Positions 1-9,000 of a DNA stretch of 64,000 nucleotides are shown here, in pieces. A model generated the notes under the pieces. The model did no database searches. It was not told where the DNA came from and worked only from the letters and a program-made list of their open reading frames with translations. Origin of the DNA: Cristatella mucedo (lineage: Eukaryota > Bryozoa > Phylactolaemata > Cristatellidae); NCBI GenBank assembly GCA_009760855.2, contig WPIO01000011.1, forward strand, positions 2,045,001 through 2,109,000, read 5' to 3'. Made by a program: the position numbers and the translations under genes. Each line of letters begins with the position of its first letter. The first letter of the stretch is position 1.

Positions 1-805
1 GACCCCCTGACCCCGCGCCAGTGGCGGCGCTGACAAAGAGGCGAGGAGGAGCTGAAGAGGAGGGAGCTCCGCGGACGAGCGCCGGGCGAAGCGCCGGGCG
101 CCGCCGCGCCCTCCGTCGGTCAGAGGGCGCGTCGTCTGCCGCAGACTGCTGGGCTCAGTCAGCTCATCGCACTTTGTCGCACTTCTCGTCATCTCGAGCG
201 CTCTCGCACGCGATCGGAGCAGATGGCGATCGTTCGTCGCGCGATGACAGACGGCCCGCAATTGGCCGTCGCTGAACGACTACGCCCGCCGGCGACGACG
301 CGCTGGCTTGCCAGCTGGTCTCAGCGGCCTGATCGGCAGCGCGCTCGCTCTGAGACGTCGCGCGCCCCGCTACGACTCGAGTCGCTACGAGTCGCTGTGG
401 CAGCGCTCTCCGACTGAGCGCTTCCTCTCGGCCGTCGCGAGCGCTCTCCGACGGGCCGCTCCCCGCTTCCGTTCCGGCGCCATTGCCTCCGCCTGGCGCT
501 GCTGCGGTTCGTGGAAATCTTTGCCGACGCTACCGTCAAGGTGACCTTGACCAGGGCATCCTAGGGGCTGACGGGTTCGGCTGGAGTACGACGGTGGCGA
601 CGGTGGCGGCGAGCGAGCTGCAGGAATGCGAGTCGAGCCGAACCTCGCGACTCCGACGTCTCTTCGAACGCCGATCGTGCCCTTGACATTTCCGACCGTC
701 CTCGCCGAAAAGGTACCCATTGGCGCCGGACGCGAGCACTTTGTGGCTCGCGATTGACCGCGTGCGCAATTTCGGCCTTTTGTCGCCTGTCTTGCGAAGC
801 CGCCG
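1..805. other. GC-rich, CpG-rich stretch with no recognised gene
   Basis: Open frames exist on both strands but look like products of base composition: low-complexity Arg/Ala/Ser, no domain motif. Nothing further recognised. Confidence 0.5.
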
Positions 806-809
806 CTCC

Positions 810-810
<1 letters not shown>

Positions 811-895
<85 letters not shown>
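811..895. repeat. (GA)n microsatellite
   Basis: About 85 bp of almost pure GA dinucleotide. Confidence 0.97.
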
Positions 896-897
<2 letters not shown>

Positions 898-1465
898 CCA
901 GATGTCCGTCCTAAGAGGCCGCCAGCGAACTCGTCGACAGCGGATAGCGGGAGGAGGCGACAACTTCTCTGGGGAGACGCGTCGCGTGCGCGCGCCCTCT
1001 AGCGCCCTAGGGGCCCCTCGCGCACGCGACGTGACGAGCGGGGAGTCAGCGAAGGACAGCCGGTGCGGCGTTGCGAGGACCGCGCCCGAACCCGCAACTC
1101 GCGCGCGTGGGCCTTAACGACAACTTTGAAAGCGAGCCAAGACCCAGCGAGGCAGCTCCGCGCCGCCGCCGCCGGCGTTCTCTCCCCTCTGCCATCGTCC
1201 CGGTCACGCGGCGGCGGCGGCGGCGGCGGCGGCGGCATCGGTCACTGAGAGTCGAGCGCTAATGGCGGCGGTAAGCAGATCGCGGGCCGACGGCAGGGCC
1301 TCACCTCACCTCAGCGCCGCTGACCTACGCGTCGTGCGAGGCTTCAGCTCGCCCCGCCCCCACTCGGGAACGGGAGGGTGCGAGCGGGTTGGTGAGCCGG
1401 CTGAAATGAACTTGATCGATGCTGGCGGTTGTCGCCAAAGCCGGGGCAGTGACAGATATGTAGGC
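896..1465. other. GC-rich stretch with a short (CGG)n run, no gene
   Basis: Contains a CGG/GGC run near 1209-1236. No coding signal recognised. Confidence 0.5.
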
Positions 1466-1622
1466 GCTGGTTTGGCCCAGTGGCTAAGGTGCTCGCCTCG
1501 AATCAAGGTCAAGGTGAATGGATTTGTCCACCGCGGTGGTGGGCTCGAGCCCCGCGGCGCACGCAAAGCGCGTGAATGGAGATTAAGTTCTCTTAGGGTG
1601 CAATGCAAATGAATATTAATAC
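1466..1622 (+). mobile_element. SINE1 copy (tRNA-derived SINE with LINE-B-like tail)
   Basis: The head TGGCCCAGTGGCTAAGGTGC resembles a tRNA box A region, and GGGCTCGAGCCCC resembles box B. The body ends with GGAGATTAAGTTCTCTTAGG and a short AT-rich tail. The same architecture recurs at 1805-1972, 15198-15372, 21499-21652 and 59525-59655. Confidence 0.85.
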
Positions 1623-1804
1623 TAGTCACTAGCCGAGCCGTTAGCGCGTCTACGGGCGCCTGGGCCACCGCTGATCAACTGGCTTCCGAACCTCCGAGCG
1701 CCTCGCGGGGGTGACCCGCTGCCGTCGCGCGTGCAGAGGTCTGGGCGAACGCCTACGCGGCGGCGCTCAAGGAACTTCCGGCCCCGCATTAATTTCTTCG
1801 CGTG

Positions 1805-1972
1805 TACTAATGCAATAATAATTTAATTCATTTTCAGAGCACCCTATGGATAACTTAATCCCTATTCAGGCGCTTCGCATAAGTAGCGGGGCTCGAGCCG
1901 ACGACCTCAGTCGTCGTGTACATTCACCTTGACCTCGGTCGTTAAAGGCGAGCGCCTAAACCGCTGGGTGCA
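1805..1972 (-). mobile_element. SINE1 copy
   Basis: On the minus strand it reads from a CCCAGCGGTTTAGGCGCTCG head through GTCGGCTCGAGCCCCG (box B) to the GATTAAGTT..AGGGTGC tail and an ATTATT end. It lies head to tail inverted relative to the copy at 1466-1622. Confidence 0.82.
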
Positions 1973-1979
1973 GTCGGCT

Positions 1980-4435
1980 GGACGCTGCGTCGCTCTGCAG
2001 CGGCGCAGAGACAGAGCGGCCTCTCTACCGGCGTAGGTAAGACTCTCAGCTAGCGAGCGAGCCGAGGCAGGGCGGCGGCGGTGGTGGAGGGGAAACTGAC
2101 GCCGGCACGGCGGCCTAGCGACTCGCTTTCCGCCGCCCGCCAGCCGGAGGCAGCGGCGCTACTTCCGCGAACTACGCTAAGCTGACATCTTCGCTCGCGG
2201 CCGCCGGCGCCTGCTAGCATGGCAGTTGCACGGCGACAGCCGTGCCCAGCGTTGTGCCGCCCTAGTTTGTGTTTGAGGCAGCCGTCGCTATCGCAAGCAG
2301 CGTTGACCGGAACCGCATTGCGCAAGCGCAGATCTGTGGGTAAGACAAATCGCGATTGGCCCTCTCTTCAGCTGCGTTTACACCGCGGCAGACTTTCCTC
2401 CTGACCAACGCCGACTTGCCTTCTAGTTAGGGCATTTACACGGGAGATTTAATGGCCGACTCAGTGGCGCCCACAGACTGTGCTCTAATCCGGGAGGCTG
2501 GTATGAGAGTTTCCCCGGACGCCAGGCCATCACTCGCGAAAGTTCGCTGCGGCGGCCATCGTGGTAGAACAGTATGAGAAGTATACTAATAAAAGTAAGA
2601 TAAGCAATTTAAGAATTTTTTTCGGGAAGTGAATAATACTGAGTAATGTGTACCGTTGCGGGTGTGTGGGTGTACAGTGCAAAGTAAGGTGAGCAGTTAT
2701 GGGATCGTTGATGGATTTGATGAACGGACGCACGGCGTCTTCTATGTAGAAAAGGCTTATGCCTTGGCTACAATGCATAGGCACCCCATACTCAAGGACT
2801 TGCTCTGAACGCTTCAATATAACGCGAGCCCACCAAAGTCAGCAATTTTTTGCCCGTGGGGTTTATGTGACGTGCGGAGGGGGGGGGGTTGATTGGTCGG
2901 CTGGGCCAACGAGGGGCCAAAAAGTTGAAACAGATTCTCAATCTGATGATTCTGCAGACTTGCCTTCTCCCCAAAATTTTGTGACGTATGATGACGTAGT
3001 AGCTCAAACCTGTGGGAAATTGGTCTGAAATCTGTGCAGAAGTCTGAAGCTGTGTAAACGCAGCTCTACGTAGCTCCGCAGGGTCATCACTTTCTACGCC
3101 CATCATGTATTGCCGGTATGTTTTTGCCGGATTCCGAGCAGCTTTGCTAAAGCTATTGTCGCCATATGCGCAAAGTTGTGGCTTTCACCAGCAGCCGACA
3201 ATTTTGTAATGACGATCGTTGACAATCGATATCCAATTCCACAGCCGATAGTTGCAACCCTAAGTAAATAGCGCCAACCGCCTTGCGGTACGTCCATTAG
3301 TTCGAGGTGCTTGTAGATTTATGGTGCGATAAGTGCACCCTCCAATAAGCCGAACGACGACCGGAATGCGGCCTAGCACAGCTGGCAGCCAAAAGTATCT
3401 GTTTGTGATAGCTGTACAGTAATGACTAATTTTGTTCACTCGCCCGCATGTCAGACACGCTGCCACTCGTGTCCATTGTTGGAGCGTTTGCAGCAGATAC
3501 TCTTACACGCCTCGGGTGATACGTTTGTTGGTTGAGCGGTTATACGGGCGGTTGGTTGAGTAGTTTTACGCTTTCGAGTAGGTTAAGACGAGGTCTGGTG
3601 GCTAACTACTAAAGCGCAGACCGGGTCACAATCTGCCACAAATTGTGTTTCGGCCAAACGTTTGTTCGAGGTTCGAGCGAGACGGGTAATGCGAACCGAA
3701 AGTGTCACAGCCCAGGCCGTCTACATTTTTTCGACGTTACGCGAGCCTACGATATCCGAGAACGAGGTTAGATAGAGCGGCAAGGCTTTCAACTAAGCCC
3801 GCGGTCTTGTGCAGGGGCTTCGACTGACTAGTAAGGTGCGGCGAATGTCTACATTGCAACTGCTTTCGGTTGTCGTCTGCGAACCGGCGGGCATTCGATG
3901 CCGCCTCATACACTTACTTCTTCAGTCTCGCTTCGTGGCACTTGCGCCGCTGCCAAGGCCCCGCCGAAGGTCTCAACCACGCGACTGCCACTACCGGTGC
4001 CCTCTTATAAGTTGCACGGCGGTCGTGCCAGCGGTCCAAGGTCAAGTGTCCCGCTCCTCTAGCTTTTAGCTCCTAGCTTCGCGGGCCGCGAGCCGCGAGG
4101 CCCGGTGCAGAGCCGGTGCAGAGCCGGTGCAGAGCCGAGGCGCGAGCTGGCCTCGCTCGGCGACGACCGTGCACTAGGGAGGGGGGTGTGTTCGCGAAAG
4201 CGATGCTCGCGTTTGCTCATTCGATAGCCAGGGAATTGAGGCGACGTTACCCGTCGCGTCGCGCATGTCGTACTGAGTTCGGGCTGCAGCGCTGCGGGCA
4301 CCCCATGAGTTCTCGCGGCAGCGGAGCGGTTTGAGCAGCCTATTTTTGTCACCAAGCCTGTGAGCGGCATTAAAGCTGAGGGCCGTCAGTGGTGTCCCAG
4401 CCGTCAATGATCCCGAAACGAGTCATTCTCACTTG
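1980..4435. other. No recognised gene; GC-rich then AT-rich unique-looking DNA
   Basis: 1980-2400 is GC-rich. 2400-3660 is AT-richer and has a G homopolymer near 2880. 3660-4435 is mixed. A short tandem of an 11-bp unit (GGTGCAGAGCC) sits at about 4100-4136. No domain or tRNA signal seen. Confidence 0.4.
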
Positions 4436-4439
4436 TGTT

Positions 4440-4530
4440 GCAGCATTAGCAACAGCAGCAGCAGCAGCAGACGAATCGCTCCCGCCGGTATAGCAGCAGT
4501 AACAGCAGCAGCAGCAGCAGACGACGGTGC
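4440..4530. repeat. Two short (CAG)n runs
   Basis: AACAGCAGCAGCAGCAGCAG-type runs occur at about 4448-4470 and 4500-4521, separated by about 30 bp. Confidence 0.85.
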
Positions 4531-4849
4531 CGAGAACGGTCGGACTTCGACGAGTGTGGACGAATGTAGCGATGGACGCCTCCCCCACCCCGCTCAGCCC
4601 GATGGACCGTGGACGGTGTGGTGTGGGCTAATCTCAGACGGTATGTGTAAGTCTGCGAAAAGGTCGAAAACGCCGGGTGGCTGCGGGTAGCTCGGCTAGC
4701 CCGGGGGGGGGGGCCGCCACAACCTGGCTCGATCGACCCAGTTGTCAGCATAGGTCGACGATTGCAGCCCCTAGCCCTTTTCTGGAGACGGGGCGCTTCT
4801 GTGGCAAGGGATGGGCTGGCAGAGAAATAGGGAGATAGAAAGAGAAAGA

Positions 4850-4852
4850 AGG

Positions 4853-4884
<32 letters not shown>

Positions 4885-5239
4885 CAGAGAGGAGCTTGCA
4901 TCAGATGGAGGCTATTGAGCCTCGGGATGAGAGAGGAGAGAACGATGGGAAGGGGTTGGGTGAGTGATTGTGTGTGTGTGCGAGAGAGAGAGACAGAGAG
5001 AGAAGACGGGAGGATGAGAGAGGGCGTGAGGAGGAGTGAGCGTCAGACAGAGAAGGGGACTACCAGGAGAGGATGGCGGAGAGGCGGGCGAGAGAGACAT
5101 CGGCGAAGGCGAAGACTGCCAGACAGTGAGTCGGCTCGAATGGGTAGTTTGGCGTGCGCATGCGAGAGACCCGAGACAAGAAGGAGAGAGAGACAGTGAG
5201 AGAGAGAGATGGGGAGAGAGAGGGAGAGAGAGAGAGAGG

Positions 5240-5287
<48 letters not shown>

Positions 5288-5330
5288 ACGAGAGAGAGAG
5301 AGGGAGGGGAAGGAGAAAGAGATGGGGAGG
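4850..5330. repeat. GA-rich region with (GA)n arrays
   Basis: The purine-rich + strand has nearly pure GA at about 4853-4876 and 5163-5312 with interspersed GGGA and ACAG units. The polar reading frames here (Arg/Glu on +, Ser/Leu on -) are artefacts. It lies 150 bp upstream of the CCAAT/TATA pair. Confidence 0.93.
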
Positions 5331-5470
5331 GACACAAGAATACTAACCCTTTCCGCGATAATGTAGATCGTCTGTCTCGTCCGCTCTGCATTTCTATCAA
5401 TTAGCCTCGATTGCGCCAGCTCGCCAACCGGTCTGCTGAGTAGACTAGGGGCTGAACAATTGGCTGCTAG

Positions 5471-5524
5471 CCAATGGTAGAGGGTCTCTGTCGCTCGCGC
5501 GGCCTGAGCGGCCGTTGTATAAAG
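5471..5524 (+). promoter_or_regulatory. Candidate core promoter of the SBSPON-like gene (CCAAT and TATAAA)
   Basis: CCAAT lies at 5471-5475 and TATAAAG at 5518-5524, about 43 bp apart. A start site about 30 bp downstream (near 5550) would give a 5'UTR of roughly 160 nt. A long GA tract (5163-5312) lies just upstream. The motifs are seen directly; promoter use is inference, and an untranslated upstream exon cannot be excluded. Confidence 0.5.
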
Positions 5525-5549
5525 AGTAACGTTAGCCTGCCCCGCCGGC

Positions 5550-5706
5550 CAGATAATCCGTTGTGCGCGATTGACTTGCGTCTGCTGCGGAGTTCTGTCG
5601 GTCGGTCGGTCGGTGTGGGGTTGCCTCAGCCGATCGAGTGCTGCGTTGAAGCGCGTAGGGCACGTCTCGACACTACATCTTGTGAGACTCTACGGGCTCG
5701 AAGGAG
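5550..5706 (+). other. Probable 5'UTR of the SBSPON-like gene
   Basis: This is the stretch between the inferred start site and the ATG. It contains an in-frame TGA at 5683-5685. The start codon context is GAG ATG C, with G at -3. Confidence 0.4.
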
Positions 5707-6007
5707 ATGCAGACGCCGACGACGATCGCCGCCGTCGTCGCCACGATCCTGGTGCTCTGCGCCGCCGCGTGCTGGCTGCCGGCGGCGGAGGCTTCGGTCG
5801 GCCACCATGGAGGCTGCGGTGCCATGTGCTGCAGCGGCAAGAACAACTCGTGCGCCGCTCGCGGCCCGAGGACGGGTCGGATGAGCGGCGCCGCAGCGCC
5901 GAAAGCGGCTGCCGCTGCCTCGCAGCTGTTCAGCAGCCACTGCTACTGCGACGAGAGCTGCATCGACACTGGCGACTGCTGTTTGGATTACGCCGACCGA
6001 TGCCGCC
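5707..6007 (+). CDS. SBSPON: SBSPON-like exon 1 (coding part): signal peptide and SMB domain
   Basis: Encodes residues 1-100 plus the first base of codon 101. The donor is GCC|GTAAGG at 6008, close to consensus. The exon ends one codon after the last SMB cysteine (Cys99), so the domain is encoded by this exon alone. Intron phase 1. Confidence 0.9.
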
Positions 6008-9000
6008 GTAAGGACGCTGCTGCCGCCGCCGCCGCATCGCCCTCGCGCCACCGCTACCCCTCCCGGCTGAATTCGCAGCCCCCTCTGTGCGCGCTGTGCA
6101 GCTACGAGCGACTGCCTGCTGCTGCTCCACTGCTGCGCCCCGATGCAGCAGCAGGCGTTGGTTGGCAGTGCAAGACGGCGGCGGCACCGACCCCCCCCCC
6201 CCCCGTCGCCGCCGCCGGACGAGCCTCCCGGCCGCGGCAGCGGCTCATCTCGCCTTCCCCGCCGACCGGCGTACAATCGCGGCTTCGCCGGCCCTTTGTT
6301 ATGGATACGGGTCGTCGCATCGGCGGCCACTGAGGGAGGCCGACCCCGAGCGACGGCGGCGGCGGCTAAGCAGGCCGACGTCCTTTCATCGTCGTCGAGA
6401 GCGGCAGTCGACTGGCTCTCCGAGCGATGTAACCAGACGCTCGCATCCGCACCGCCGTCGCGGGCCGCCGCTCGTGCACCCGACCCGCCGTGCGCCGCAC
6501 GGCCGCACGTTTTGATTCTGGGTCACGCCAGCTTGAAACGGCTTGCCGCCGGCTGCTGCCGTGCTTGGCCGACGCGATGAAACATCGGCAGCTGCAGCGG
6601 TCCGCGCAGGAGTCGCGATTCCAGGAGGGGGAGTCTCGAGTCCAGGGGGGGGGAGTCGCGAGTCCAGGAGGGGGAGTCTCGAGTCCAAGGGGGAGTCGCG
6701 AGTCCAGGAGGGGCGGGTAGGACGGCTCTCTCGCGATCGCTGCCTTCGCGCGCCCCTCCCCCCCCGGGGGGGCGGGGGTTGGGAAATGGTAGTGGTGGCG
6801 GCGGCGGCGGCGGGGGGGGGGGGGGGCTCACGTGCCCTTCCGCCGCCCCACCCCTCCCGCTCGAGGCACCCAGTAAGACGTCCGCTTGCGGTGTCGTTTT
6901 GCAGCCACCGACTGCATCGTGTCCGACTGGTTCGCCTACGACGACTGCTCGAAGGAGTGCGGATTCGGCCAGAAGTCGCGGCGCAGGGACGTCCTCGTCG
7001 AGGCGAAGAACGGCGGCAAGCGCTGCCCCGAGCTGCGGCAGACCACGACGTGCATCGGGCTCAAGTGCAAGACGGCCAGGCACGCCGCCGCCAGTCGAGC
7101 AGCTCGCGGTGAGGACGCGCTCATGCGCAGCGGCCGCCTGCACCCCCGTCTGCGGCGGCTCCGCGGCGGCGGCGCTCACTCGAGCCGCCGCCGCCGCGGA
7201 GGAGCGCGGCGGCGGCCTCGAGCGCCGAGGGGCGGCAGAGCGACGAGCCGGTGGCCAGGCCACTCGCGCCGCCGCCGCTGCCGAGCTTGGAAAGCCCGCC
7301 GGCCGCCTCGGACCGCCCACGACGCGCACGGGGCGGTGGGGGCGTTTCGCTCTCGAGCGTTGCGGGCCAATTAGGAGAGGCAGCTTGCTCGGACAAAGGG
7401 CTCCTCTCAGTCGCGAGGCTTGCTTGAGAGCTCGCTTGGCATGCGTTCTTAAACCGCCGCCGCGAGAGAGTCGGCAAGCGAGGCCAAAGCGCCTTGCTCC
7501 CCCTCTCGCACTCCGAATGCCGCTGGGTGTCTCTGCCCCACCCACACCCACGTGATCCCCCCACCCCCCCAGCTGGCTGTGCGGTGTCCTCACCACCACC
7601 ACCGCCGCAGCCGCGGTGGTCCAGGGTGATCGGTTAGTTTTTTCTGTCTGGGTGGCGGTCGCGGTTTTTGGCCGTCGGCCGAGCGTCGTCGTCGGAGCAC
7701 TGGACTGAGATCTTCCAGTCTAGTCCAGGCTAGTCAGGGGGCGTGGACCATCACCCCCCCCCCCACTGAGGCGGCGACCGGATCGAGGCTCACCCGCAAA
7801 GTGCGAGGCGACTCGGCGAACCCCCGAGCGGATCGAGTTCCCAAGCGCACACCGCCAGCGGGCGGCCGACTCCGAGCGAGCCCGGCATCCGGATTGGTTT
7901 CTCTCGCTGGCTGCGATGCCCGTTCCGAAATGCGAAGTTGGGCGGCTGCTGCCGGCTTTCGAACGTCGCTCGGTCTCCTTGGTAATGAGCTGGACCTTTG
8001 GCACCCGCCTTGTGAATAAGCGCTGCTGATTGATTGTCACATCCCTCGATTGGTGACCCCGGGGGGGGGGTTGGGGGTTGGGAGGGGCGGCCGCTCTCGA
8101 GACCAGGTCGTGTGCGTCCAGCGATGTCCGCTCTGCTGCTGCACCGCCTCTTCGGCCGCCGGCTTTCCACAACGCAGCAGGGATATTCTCGCGGTGGCGG
8201 CAGGTGGTGCGGTGCAAATTAGGGGCGGCGGCAGGCCGTCCGTCGTGCTGCCTAGAAGGCAAGAAGGCCGGTGCTGGAGCCACCCCACCGCGCGCCTGCT
8301 TGCCCTCAGGTCCTCTTGGTAGCCGGAGGCCTCGCCTCGCGTGCGAAAAAATGTGACCTCGGCAAGCGGCGAGCGCCCAGTGCGGACCTCGGATGGCCAA
8401 GCGGGCGGCGGTCGAGATAAGGGCGAGCTCCTGCGTACGCCCGGCAGTGGCGATTGGACAACAGTAGCGAGTGTAATTGCGTCGTGGCTAGCTGTGTTCC
8501 CCGCTGCTCGCACCGGTATTTGCTGATGGCCGGCTGGCGATAGTGTGCTCGCCCGCCCGCCCGCTGAGCAGTTCGCCTTGTTCCCGAGTCCGAGACTAAT
8601 TAGCCGGGGCTCCCGTCCTCCCCCCTACCCCCTATCGCGCTATCCTCCTCGCTCCCGTCCTCCCCCCTACCCCCTATCGCGCTATCCTCCTCGCTCCCGT
8701 CCTCCCCCCTACCCCCTATCGCGCTATCCTCCTCGCTTCCGTCCTCCGCCCGGGCGAGCCGAAGCGCCGTCGCGAATCCGGCTGTCGTCTGGGCGTCTGC
8801 TTCGTAGCGACTGGAGCCCGAGCGCCGCATTCTCTCACCGAGCAGCCCCCTCCCCGAACGTCTAGCCTCGGCAGCAGGCTGAGTGAGACGTGCGACGATG
8901 AGCTCAGAATGAAGGGCCCGCCGGCCGCCGCCGCCGCCGCCGCCGAGCGAGCGGCACCGGCCTCGACGGCTGCTTCTCCCGGCCGGCCGGGGGGGGGACG

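Noticed and set aside
5626-6330. 234-codon minus-strand frame opposite exon 1
   Set aside because: Shadow of the SMB exon in GC-rich DNA; no domain.
6523-7602. 359-codon minus-strand frame opposite exon 2
   Set aside because: It lies antisense to the TSP1 exon in very GC-rich DNA, is low-complexity and has no domain; the + strand exon explains the region.
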